A stretch of 64,000 nucleotides of DNA from Makana argininalis_B (GTDB lineage: Bacteria > Pseudomonadota > Gammaproteobacteria > Enterobacterales > Enterobacteriaceae). Location: positions 1 through 64,000 of the forward strand of contig JBISJT010000001.1 in the NCBI GenBank assembly GCA_044442785.1, in the 5' to 3' direction. The notes beneath the pieces were generated by a model that saw nothing but the letters and a program-made list of their open reading frames with translations, was not told where the DNA came from and ran no database searches. Position 1 is the stretch's first letter. Each line of letters begins with the position of its first letter. This document shows, one piece after another, positions 36,076 to 43,853 of this stretch. A program made the translations under genes and the position numbers.

Positions 36076-38484
36076 TTAATTAATATTTAAATTAATATTT
36101 AAAATATTTTTTTTAAATTTTAAAATTAATTTTTTAACACAATTATTAACCATTTTTGAAATTTCGTTTTTATTTAAAGTACGATTTAAATCTTGTAAAG
36201 TTAATCTGATAGAAAAACTTTTAAATCCATCTTTTATTTCTGGTCCTTCATAAATATCTAATAATGTAATATCAATAAGTTTATTTTTAAGATTTTTTTT
36301 ACATTCAGATATTATATCTATATATTTTATTTTATTAAATACTATACATGATATATCTCTATAATAATATGGAAACATAGAAACAGAATTTATTTTAAAT
36401 TTGTTCTTTTTGTACAATTTATTTAAAAAAATTTCAAAAACCAATGTTTTATAATTTAAATTAAAATATTTTAAAATATTAGGATTAACAAATCCGAAAT
36501 ATGCAATTTTTTTGTTTTTAAAATATACTTTGGAACTCTTACCTGGATGAAATAATTTATCATTACATTCTTTAAATGTAATATCAATTGATTGATTATT
36601 AATTTCAAAAATAGATTCAATATCTCCCTTAATATCATAAAAATCTGCATATTGATTTTTTTTGTCCCAATATTCATTGTAAATTGGTCCAATAATAATT
36701 CCAGAAATAAAAAATTTTTGTTTAATTTTATTTTTATATTTAACATCAGGTATAAAACATAAACCACTTTCAAATAATTTAATTCTTTTTTGTTGATGAT
36801 GTATATTATAAATTGCAGTTTTTATCAGACCTGTTAATAAAGATATTCTCATAACAGACATATCTTTAGATAAAGGATTTAATATTTTTAAATAAGATTT
36901 ATTAGGGAAAATAATATTTTGTTCTTTTTTATTTATAAAACTGTAATTTATTACTTCCTGATATCCTCTATTTAATAAAAAATTTTTAATTTTAGAAAAT
37001 GAAATATATTTATTTTTATTAAATTTAATTGGATTTTTATTTATATAAGGGGTTTTCTTAATATTATCATAACCATATATTCTACATATTTCTTCAATTA
37101 TATCTTCTTCTATTAAGATATCATTTCTCCATGTAGGTGAAATTATCGTCCATCCAAATTTATTTTTTTTTTTTTTAAACCCTAATCTTGTTAAAATATT
37201 ATTTATATTAATATCAGGAATATAATTACCTATTATTTTGTTAATTTTTTTTCTTGAAATAAATATTTTTTTTTTTTTTGAAAAATAATTTTTATTTTTT
37301 TTACATAAAATACAACTTGGGGTTCCACCGCATACAATGGTTATTAAATAAGTTAATCTATTTAAAGCATATTTTTGTATTTTTGTATCAATTTCTCTTT
37401 CATATATATTATTATTTGTTTTATTAAAATTACAATATTTAATGTTATCTAATATTGATAATTTATTGTACAAAGCACATTCTAAAATTATATTTTTAGT
37501 ATTTGATTTTATTTCATAATTGTAATTATTTATAATTCCTACTATCGATATTATTTTTTTGTTATCAGATACGACTAAAATCTTTTTAGATAAATTTATC
37601 TTAGTTCCATCTATCAACTTGATTTTTTCTTTATCAGATGCGTATCTAATTATAATTTTATTTTTTATTTTATCTAAATCAAATACATTGAAAGGTTGGC
37701 CAAATTCAATTTGTACATAGTTAATAATATTTTTAATACAATTTTCTAATTTTATATCACAATTTTTTAATCTTTCAATAATCCATTGAGGTGTTTTTGA
37801 TTTTACATTAATGTTTTTTATTATTCTTAATAGATATTTAAAACATGAATTATTTTCTTTAATATTAAATTTTATTTTTAAATTTTTATTTAAAAAATTA
37901 TTATTTAATATTTTTGGATATATAATTGGTATTTTATTTTTTGCTGAAATTTCTCTGGCTATACCAATTAAACTTAAACAATCTGATCTATTATGTGGAA
38001 TAGATATATCAAATAAATTGTCATTAACATTAAAATAATTTTCTATTTTTTTAAATTTATTTATATAATTATTATTATTTATTCTTTTATTATTTATAAA
38101 TTCAATTTTTATTTTTTTAAGACTAAAAATCTTATTTTCAGAAATATTACCAAATTTATCTAATAAATATTTTTTTTCAATATCAAAATTTGATATGTTT
38201 TTTTTATATAAAAAAATTTTCATTTTTTTTTTTAATTTTTTTTTTTTGCTAAAAATATTTAAAAATTTTTTTTTACCTATATCAATTTTTATTATATATA
38301 TTTTTTTATTTATAGAATAAACTTTGAATTTTAATATTTTACCAATTATAAATTTTTTAAAATTAATTTTTTTTTTTTTACTACTATATACTTCAAAACC
38401 TAACATACTTATTTGTGCAGATAATTTACAACTGCTAATTTTTGGATTAACAAATTCTCTAAGCCATGATTCACTGACTTTCAT
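36076..38484 (-). CDS. pheT: Phenylalanyl-tRNA synthetase beta subunit
   Basis: Forms the (alpha-beta)2 enzyme with PheS and carries tRNA recognition and editing. The 802 residues match E. coli (795). It begins MKVSESWLREFVNP; an OB-fold tRNA-binding domain (about 40-150) is heavily lysine-rich; then PHNRSDCLSLIGIAREI, the B3/B4 editing region, ISPTWRNDILIEEDIIEEICRIYGYD, and the C-terminal ferredoxin-like anticodon-binding domain (MFPYYYRDISCIV). It follows pheS by 13 bases. Many A/T homopolymers occur in the first third. Confidence 0.96.
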   Translation of the reverse strand: MKVSESWLREFVNPKISSCKLSAQISMLGFEVYSSKKKKINFKKFIIGKILKFKVYSINKKIYIIKIDIGKKKFLNIFSKKKKLKKKMKIFLYKKNISNFDIEKKYLLDKFGNISENKIFSLKKIKIEFINNKRINNNNYINKFKKIENYFNVNDNLFDISIPHNRSDCLSLIGIAREISAKNKIPIIYPKILNNNFLNKNLKIKFNIKENNSCFKYLLRIIKNINVKSKTPQWIIERLKNCDIKLENCIKNIINYVQIEFGQPFNVFDLDKIKNKIIIRYASDKEKIKLIDGTKINLSKKILVVSDNKKIISIVGIINNYNYEIKSNTKNIILECALYNKLSILDNIKYCNFNKTNNNIYEREIDTKIQKYALNRLTYLITIVCGGTPSCILCKKNKNYFSKKKKIFISRKKINKIIGNYIPDININNILTRLGFKKKKNKFGWTIISPTWRNDILIEEDIIEEICRIYGYDNIKKTPYINKNPIKFNKNKYISFSKIKNFLLNRGYQEVINYSFINKKEQNIIFPNKSYLKILNPLSKDMSVMRISLLTGLIKTAIYNIHHQQKRIKLFESGLCFIPDVKYKNKIKQKFFISGIIIGPIYNEYWDKKNQYADFYDIKGDIESIFEINNQSIDITFKECNDKLFHPGKSSKVYFKNKKIAYFGFVNPNILKYFNLNYKTLVFEIFLNKLYKKNKFKINSVSMFPYYYRDISCIVFNKIKYIDIISECKKNLKNKLIDITLLDIYEGPEIKDGFKSFSIRLTLQDLNRTLNKNEISKMVNNCVKKLILKFKKNILNINLNIN

Positions 38485-38497
38485 TAATGTCTCTATT

Positions 38498-39481
38498 TTA
38501 TTTAAATTGTTTTAAAAAACGAACATCATTTTCAAAAAATTTACGTAAATCTAAAATTCCATAACGTAAACTTGTTAATCTTTCTATTCCAATACCAAAA
38601 GCAAAACCAGAATATATTTTTGAATTAATATTTACATTATCAAGAATTTTAGGATGTATCATTCCACACCCTAAAACCTCTAACCAATTTCCATTTTTAT
38701 CAAAAATATCTACTTCTGCTGAAGGTTCTGTGAATGGAAAATATGATGGACGAAAACGTATTTTTATTTTTTTATCAAAAAAATAATATAAAAATTCATT
38801 TAATAAATTTTTCAAATTTGCGAAACTTACATTAACATCAACTAGAAAACCTTCAGTTTGATGAAACATAGGTGTATGTTTTTTATCATAATCATTTCTA
38901 TAAACTTTTCCTGAAGAAATTATACTTATTGGAGGTTTATTCAGTTTCATAGTTCTTATCTGTATAGAAGAAGTTTGAGTACGAAGTAAAAATGTTTTAT
39001 TTAACCAAAAAGTATCTTTTTTTGATCTAGAAGGATGATTTTTTTTAATATTTAAGTAATCAAAATTATGGTAACAATCTTCTATTTCAGGTCCAAATTC
39101 TAATTTAAATCCTATTTTTATAAAGAATTTTTCTATTATTGAAATAGTTTTTGATATAGGATGGTAATTACAAATATTAATTTTTCTACCAGGAATAGAA
39201 ATATCTAATTTTTTTTTATTTATTTCTTTGTTTATATTTTGAATTTCTAATGAATTTATCTTTAATTTTAATTTTTTTTTAAGATCTTTTTTTGCTGTAT
39301 TTATTATAAATCCTTCGTTCTTTCTTAATTTTAAAGGTAAATTTAATATTTTTTTTATTTTTTTATTAAAATAACCTTTTCTTCCTAAATATTTGATTTT
39401 AATAAAATTTAATTTTTCTTTATTATTTGTTTTTTTAATAATATTTTTAAGATTATTTAATATATCTAATATATTTTTCAT
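38498..39481 (-). CDS. pheS: Phenylalanyl-tRNA synthetase alpha subunit
   Basis: Catalytic subunit, 327 residues as in E. coli. An N-terminal coiled coil (about 1-90) is followed by the class II core with motif 2 LLRTQTSSIQIRTM, YRNDYDKKHTPMFHQTEGF, FTEPSAEVDIF and motif 3 GFAFGIGIERLTSLRYGI. An AAGGA site precedes the ATG. The predicted hairpin at 39542 lies between rplT and this gene. Confidence 0.97.
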   Translation of the reverse strand: MKNILDILNNLKNIIKKTNNKEKLNFIKIKYLGRKGYFNKKIKKILNLPLKLRKNEGFIINTAKKDLKKKLKLKINSLEIQNINKEINKKKLDISIPGRKINICNYHPISKTISIIEKFFIKIGFKLEFGPEIEDCYHNFDYLNIKKNHPSRSKKDTFWLNKTFLLRTQTSSIQIRTMKLNKPPISIISSGKVYRNDYDKKHTPMFHQTEGFLVDVNVSFANLKNLLNEFLYYFFDKKIKIRFRPSYFPFTEPSAEVDIFDKNGNWLEVLGCGMIHPKILDNVNINSKIYSGFAFGIGIERLTSLRYGILDLRKFFENDVRFLKQFK

Positions 39482-39541
39482 CTACTTAATTCCTTAAAAT
39501 AAATTTTAATGTTTAAAAAATTATTTTTTATTAAATAGAGA

Positions 39542-39563
39542 AGCCTCAATATAAAATGAGGCT
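39542..39563 (-). terminator. Hairpin between rplT and pheS (terminator or pheST attenuator remnant)
   Basis: AGCCTCA/TGAGGCT forms a 7-bp GC-bearing stem with an eight-base loop, followed on the minus strand by TCTCTATTT. In E. coli this gap carries the pheM leader peptide and the pheST attenuator. No phenylalanine-rich leader peptide is visible here, so only the hairpin seems to remain. Confidence 0.6.
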
Positions 39564-39575
39564 AAAAAATATAAA

Positions 39576-39932
39576 TTATTTAAAATATTTTTTTGATTTC
39601 AAGACTAATTGTTTAAAAGAATTTTTATCTGAAATAGCAATATCAGATAATATTTTTCTATTGATTAAAATATTAAAATTTTTTAAACCATTAATAAAAC
39701 GATTATAAGAAATTCCATTTTGACGTGCAGCTGCATTAATACGTAAAATCCATAATTTACGAAAATTTCTTTTTTTTTGTTTTCTATCTCTATAAGAATA
39801 TTGACCTGATTTTATAATTGATTGAAAAGCTACACGATAAACACGCGATCTTGCTCCATAATAACCTTTTGCTTTTTTTAAAATTTTTTTGTGTCTTTTT
39901 CTAGCAGCAACGCTTCTTTTAATTCTAGACAT
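39576..39932 (-). CDS. rplT: 50S ribosomal protein L20
   Basis: 23S rRNA-binding assembly protein of 118 residues, same as E. coli. It begins MSRIKRSVAARKRHKKILK and keeps AKGYYGARSRVYRVA and LWILRINAAARQNGISY. Part of infC-rpmI-rplT; in E. coli L20 represses this operon by binding its mRNA. Confidence 0.97.
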   Translation of the reverse strand: MSRIKRSVAARKRHKKILKKAKGYYGARSRVYRVAFQSIIKSGQYSYRDRKQKKRNFRKLWILRINAAARQNGISYNRFINGLKNFNILINRKILSDIAISDKNSFKQLVLKSKKYFK

Positions 39933-39977
39933 TAAATTACTCCAAAAACTTATTTAAAATAATTTTAAAAATTGAAT

Positions 39978-40172
39978 TTAGTAAGGTAAACATTTAATTA
40001 TTGATTTTATATCTTTTTTAGATATTAGATATTTCTTTCTAAGGTGTCTTTTTCTTTTAGTTGTTTTTTTTGTTAAAATATGTCTAAGATTAGATCTTTT
40101 ATGTTTAAATTTTCCAGATGATGTTTTTTTAAAACGTTTAGCAGCACTTTTTAGAGTTTTTATTTTTTTCAT
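39978..40172 (-). CDS. rpmI: 50S ribosomal protein L35
   Basis: Basic 64-residue protein. I start it at 40172 (MKKIKTLKSAAKRFKKT), which aligns exactly with the E. coli start MPKIKT. A second in-frame ATG nine bases upstream would add three residues, and neither has a clear ribosome-binding site. The tail HLRKKYLISKKDIKSIIKCLPY matches L35. Confidence 0.94.
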   Translation of the reverse strand: MKKIKTLKSAAKRFKKTSSGKFKHKRSNLRHILTKKTTKRKRHLRKKYLISKKDIKSIIKCLPY

Positions 40173-40232
40173 AAAATTCATTTTTTAATAAAAATTAATA
40201 TAAATTTTTTTAATAAAAATTATTTTTTAAAA

Positions 40233-40769
40233 TTATTTTTTAGGAGATAAAACCATTATAATTTGTTTACCTTCAGGTATTTTAGAAAAATATTCTAAAA
40301 TAGATATTTCATTAAGGTCTTTTCTAATTTTATTTAATATTTTAATTCCAATTTTTTTATGAAATATTTCTCTACCTCTAAATCTAACAGTTATTTTAAC
40401 TTTATTTCCATTTTTTAAAAATTTGGATAAATTTTTAATTTTTATATTGTAATCATTTTTATCTGTATTAGGACGAAATTTTATTTCTTTAATTTGTATT
40501 TTTTTTTGTTTTCTCTGTTTATTTTTATAATTTCGTTTTTTTTCGTAAATAAATTTACCATAATCTATAATTTTACAAACCGTAGGATTAGAATTTGAAT
40601 TAATTTCTACTAAATCTACTCCAAGTATTTTAGCTTTTTTTAATGCTTTATTTATATCTACAATGCCAACATATTTTCCATCAAAATCAGTAAGTCTAAC
40701 TTGTGATTCACATATTTCTTTATTTATACGGTTTTTACTTAATATTTTTATATTTTTACAGTTTTTTAT
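40233..40769 (-). CDS. infC: Translation initiation factor IF-3, AUA start codon
   Basis: Keeps ribosomal subunits apart and proofreads initiation codons. On the minus strand the frame directly after the thrS stop encodes a full IF-3 of 178 residues: NRINKEICESQVRLTD, GVDLVEIN, DYGKFIYEKK, the basic linker, IQIKEIKFRP, the C-terminal domain with RFRGREI, and the end IIMVLSPKK. No ATG, GTG or TTG precedes NRIN. ATA at 40769-40767 places NRIN at residues 13-16, exactly as in E. coli, where infC starts with AUU. GGGGGA in the end of thrS lies at suitable spacing. The rare start allows IF-3 to limit its own translation. Confidence 0.92.
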   Translation of the reverse strand: MKNCKNIKILSKNRINKEICESQVRLTDFDGKYVGIVDINKALKKAKILGVDLVEINSNSNPTVCKIIDYGKFIYEKKRNYKNKQRKQKKIQIKEIKFRPNTDKNDYNIKIKNLSKFLKNGNKVKITVRFRGREIFHKKIGIKILNKIRKDLNEISILEYFSKIPEGKQIIMVLSPKK

Positions 40770-40772
40770 TTT

Positions 40773-42014
40773 TTATTCCCCCATTTGATATAAATATCTA
40801 TTTTCAATTTCTTTTTTAAGATTACGTATCATATTATTTATTTCTATTTGTTCTATTTGTTTTCCTTTACTTGTACGTAATGTAATTTTATTTGATTTCA
40901 TTTCTTTATTACCGCATATTATCATATAAGGTATTTTTTTTGAAATATGATCTCTTATTTTATAACTTATTTTTTTGTTTCTTATATCTAATTTTGTTCG
41001 AATATTTAAATTTAATAATTTTTTATTTAATTTTTTTACATATAAAATTTGTTCTTGTGTTATATTCAAAATTACAACTTGAATTGGAGCTAACCATGTA
41101 GGATAATTACCTGCAAACTCTTCTGTTATTATACCAATAAATCTTTCTATTGAACCTAAAATAGCTCTGTGAATTATTACTGGTATTATTTTTTTGTTAT
41201 TTTTATCAATATAAAAAGAACCTAAACGATTAGGTAAAGAAAAATCTATTTGGATAGTTCCACATTGCCAAAAACGATTTATACAATCAAGAAGTGTAAA
41301 TTCTATTTTAGGTCCATAAAACGCACCTTCTCCTTTTTTAAATTCAAATTTAATGTTATTCTTTATTAAAGAATATATCAAATCTTCTTCTGCTTTTTTC
41401 CAATCTTCTTTTTTACCAATATATTTTTTTGGACGAGTAGATAATTTCACAAAAATTTTATTTTTACTAAAGCCAAATGTATTATAAATATCATATATCA
41501 TTTTAATGCAATCATTAATTTCATTTTTTAATTGATCTATCGTGCAAAAAATATGAGCATCATCTTGTGTAAATCCTCTAACTCTCATTAGACCATATAA
41601 AGAACCAGATGGTTCATTTCTGTGACAATAACCAAATTCTGCAATTTTAATTGGAAAATCTTTATACGAATTTAATTTATTATTAAATAATTGTATATGA
41701 CCTAAACAATTCATAGGTTTAATACAATAATTTCTATTTTCTGATGAAGTTGTAAAAATATATTTAGAATAATAATCCCAATGACCTGTTTTTTCCCATA
41801 ATTTTTTATCTATCATTAATGGACTTCTAACTTCTTGATATTTATATTTTTTTAAATTAATTCTAATAAATGATTCTATTTCTTGAAAAATTATTAATCC
41901 GGAATTATGCCAAAAAACCATTCCTGGTGATTCTTCTTGAATATGATACAATTTTAAATTTTTTCCTATTTTTCTATGATCTCTTTCAATATATCCTTGT
42001 ATTTTGTTTATCAT
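40773..42014 (-). CDS. thrS: Threonyl-tRNA synthetase lacking the TGS and editing domains
   Basis: The 413-residue protein starts at the equivalent of about residue 232 of E. coli ThrS (642), at ERDHRKIGKNLKLYHIQEESPGMVFWHN. The class II catalytic core and the C-terminal anticodon-binding domain are complete: zinc ligands Cys103, His154 and the histidine of IHRAILGS, motif 2 HRNEPSGSLYGLMRVRGFTQDD, and the tail PYMIICGNKE. CPGH is CLGH here. The N-terminal TGS domain and the Ser-tRNA(Thr) editing domain are missing, and the 217-base gap upstream to cspC holds no remnant. Charging should be possible, post-transfer editing not. Confidence 0.95.
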   Translation of the reverse strand: MINKIQGYIERDHRKIGKNLKLYHIQEESPGMVFWHNSGLIIFQEIESFIRINLKKYKYQEVRSPLMIDKKLWEKTGHWDYYSKYIFTTSSENRNYCIKPMNCLGHIQLFNNKLNSYKDFPIKIAEFGYCHRNEPSGSLYGLMRVRGFTQDDAHIFCTIDQLKNEINDCIKMIYDIYNTFGFSKNKIFVKLSTRPKKYIGKKEDWKKAEEDLIYSLIKNNIKFEFKKGEGAFYGPKIEFTLLDCINRFWQCGTIQIDFSLPNRLGSFYIDKNNKKIIPVIIHRAILGSIERFIGIITEEFAGNYPTWLAPIQVVILNITQEQILYVKKLNKKLLNLNIRTKLDIRNKKISYKIRDHISKKIPYMIICGNKEMKSNKITLRTSKGKQIEQIEINNMIRNLKKEIENRYLYQMGE

Positions 42015-42150
42015 TTTATCCTGAAGTATAATAAAATATTTATTTTAAAAAAAAAAAGCAAATATTTAAATTAAATAAATATATTAATATATAAATATTA
42101 ATTAATTTAATTTAATATAAATAGTATTTAAATTTGATTACAAAAATAAA

Positions 42151-42180
42151 ACCCCATTATTATTAAAAATTTAATGGGGT
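42151..42180 (-). terminator. Intrinsic terminator of cspC
   Basis: ACCCCATTA (42151-42159) and TAATGGGGT (42172-42180) form a perfect 9-bp stem with a CCCC/GGGG core. On the minus strand a T-rich stretch (TTTATTTTTG) follows. It lies about 50 bases beyond the cspC stop. Confidence 0.85.
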
Positions 42181-42231
42181 GATTATTTTATATTAATTTT
42201 AATATATTAAAATTAATTAAAAATGAAAATA

Positions 42232-42441
42232 TTATATAGTTGTTACATTTATAGCTGAAGGACCTTTTTGACCATCTTGAATTTCAAATTCTACATTTTG
42301 TCCTTCTGTTAAAGTTTTAAATCCACTACCTTGAATAGCAGAAAAATGAACAAAAACATCTTTACTACCATCTGTTGGGGTAATAAAACCAAAACCTTTA
42401 GATTCGTTAAACCATTTCACTTGACCTTTTATCTTTGACAT
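42232..42441 (-). CDS. cspC: Cold-shock-like protein CspC
   Basis: Single-domain nucleic-acid-binding protein of 69 residues, almost identical to E. coli CspC. It has RNP1 KGFGFI and RNP2 VFVHF, and KIKGQVKWFNESKGFGF and EIQDGQKGPSA favour CspC over CspE. It is far better conserved than its neighbours, with high glycine content despite base bias, suggesting high expression and strong selection. An AAAGGAAA site precedes the ATG. A yobF-like reading frame lies upstream, as in the E. coli yobF-cspC operon. Confidence 0.96.
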   Translation of the reverse strand: MSKIKGQVKWFNESKGFGFITPTDGSKDVFVHFSAIQGSGFKTLTEGQNVEFEIQDGQKGPSAINVTTI

Positions 42442-42504
42442 ATTTTATTTCCTTTATAATTTTATTTAAATTTAAACAATAAATATTATATTAATTAACA
42501 TGTT

Positions 42505-42591
42505 TTAGGAACCAAGATAAGAATCTGTAGAGAAGTGGTTATAAGAAATTTTTATTTTTTCTAAAAGTTTCTTTAATAAATTAATACTCAT
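42505..42591 (-). CDS. yobF: Small protein YobF-like (28 residues)
   Basis: On the minus strand an ATG at 42591 opens a 28-codon frame starting MSINLLKKLLEKIKIS and ending in YNHFSTDSYLGS. It aligns without gaps with the first 28 residues of E. coli YobF as I recall it (core VEYRFSAEPYIGAS), including the start position. E. coli YobF is 47 residues, so the tail is missing. It sits 63 bases upstream of cspC, the same arrangement as in E. coli. Function is poorly known; in E. coli it is a small stress-related protein. AGGT lies 13 bases upstream of the ATG. Confidence 0.72.
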   Translation of the reverse strand: MSINLLKKLLEKIKISYNHFSTDSYLGS

Positions 42592-42624
42592 ATACAAAAT
42601 CGTACCTCATTTAAATTTAAGTTT

Positions 42625-42652
42625 TTATTACATACTTTTATAAAAATATCAA
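42625..42652 (-). promoter_or_regulatory. Possible promoter of yobF-cspC
   Basis: TTGATA (42652-42647), a 16-base spacer and TAATAA (42630-42625) on the minus strand, about 35 bases upstream of yobF. The -10 match is modest. Confidence 0.35.
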
Positions 42653-42819
42653 GTAATTTTTTAAAAAAAAATAATATTATTATATTAAATTAAGTTATAA
42701 GTTTTATATTAAAAATATTAAAAATTGAAAAATTATTATTTAATAATATAATATTTATTATTATTTTATTAAATTTAATATATTTAAATTTATTGTAATT
42801 TATAAGTAAAGAGTAATTT

Positions 42820-43782
42820 ATGTTTAAAAAAATAGGTATTCTTACAAGTGGTGGTGATTCTCCTGGAATGAATGCAGCTATTAGAAGTATAGTTTATTAT
42901 GGAATTTCTCAAAAATTGAAAATTTATGGAATATATGATGGTTATTTAGGTTTATTTAAATCAAAAATAATTAGACTTTATAAAAGTTCTGTTTTAGATA
43001 TTATTAATAAAGGTGGTACATTTTTAGGATCAGCAAGATTTAACGAATTTAAAAAAAAAAATAATCGTTTAATTTCTATAAATAATTTAATAAATTTAGG
43101 TATAGATTATTTAGTAGTTATAGGTGGCAATGGATCTTACATAGGTGCAAAAAAGATAAATGAAATGGGTTTTTCATGTATATGTTTACCTGGAACAATT
43201 GACAATGATATTTATGGTACTGATTATACTATAGGTTATTTTACAGCATTAGAAACTATTGTAAGATCGATTGATAAATTACGTGATACATCTAAATCAC
43301 ATAATAGAATATCTATTGTAGAAGTTATGGGAAGATATTGTAGTGATTTAACTATATCAGCTACTATTGCGAGTGGATGTGAATTTTTAATTTTTAATAA
43401 ATTAAACTTTAATCCAAAAGAAATAGTAATTAAAATTAAAAATTATATAAATAAAATAAAAAAACATGCGATATTAATTATAACTGAACATATTTGTAAT
43501 ATTTATGAATTAGAAAAATATATAGAAAAAGAAACAGGGATAGAAACAAGAGCAACTATTCTTGGTCATACACAAAGAGGAGGAAACCCTGTTGCTTATG
43601 ATAGAATCTTAGCTTCAAAAATGGGAATTTATACTATTGAACTTATTTTAAATAGATATAAAAATTGTTGTATAGGAATAAGAAATAATAAAATTATTAA
43701 TTATAATATTAAAGATGCAATAGAAAATTGTAAACAATCATTTAATTACAACATGTTAAAAACAGTAAACAAACTTTCATAA
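42820..43782 (+). CDS. pfkA: 6-phosphofructokinase I
   Basis: ATP-dependent phosphorylation of fructose 6-phosphate, the committed step of glycolysis. The 320 residues equal E. coli PfkA. Signatures: IGILTSGGDSPGMNAAIR, GGNGSY, LPGTIDNDIYGTDYTIGYFTA with the catalytic aspartates, EVMGRYCSDL and GHTQRGGNP. The last codons form part of a long inverted repeat at 43764. Confidence 0.97.
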   Translation: MFKKIGILTSGGDSPGMNAAIRSIVYYGISQKLKIYGIYDGYLGLFKSKIIRLYKSSVLDIINKGGTFLGSARFNEFKKKNNRLISINNLINLGIDYLVVIGGNGSYIGAKKINEMGFSCICLPGTIDNDIYGTDYTIGYFTALETIVRSIDKLRDTSKSHNRISIVEVMGRYCSDLTISATIASGCEFLIFNKLNFNPKEIVIKIKNYINKIKKHAILIITEHICNIYELEKYIEKETGIETRATILGHTQRGGNPVAYDRILASKMGIYTIELILNRYKNCCIGIRNNKIINYNIKDAIENCKQSFNYNMLKTVNKLS

Positions 43783-43826
43783 AGTTAAAAATATTTTATT
43801 TTTAACTTTATGAAAGTTTGTTTACT
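43764..43826. terminator. 30-bp perfect inverted repeat at the pfkA 3' end
   Basis: Bases 43764-43793 pair perfectly with 43797-43826 around a three-base loop. The left arm includes the last six codons and stop of pfkA, so coding sequence is part of the stem. It lies between convergent pfkA and metG and probably ends transcripts from both sides. Confidence 0.7.
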
Positions 43827-43853
43827 AAAAATTTATTTATATTTTTTTTTTAA

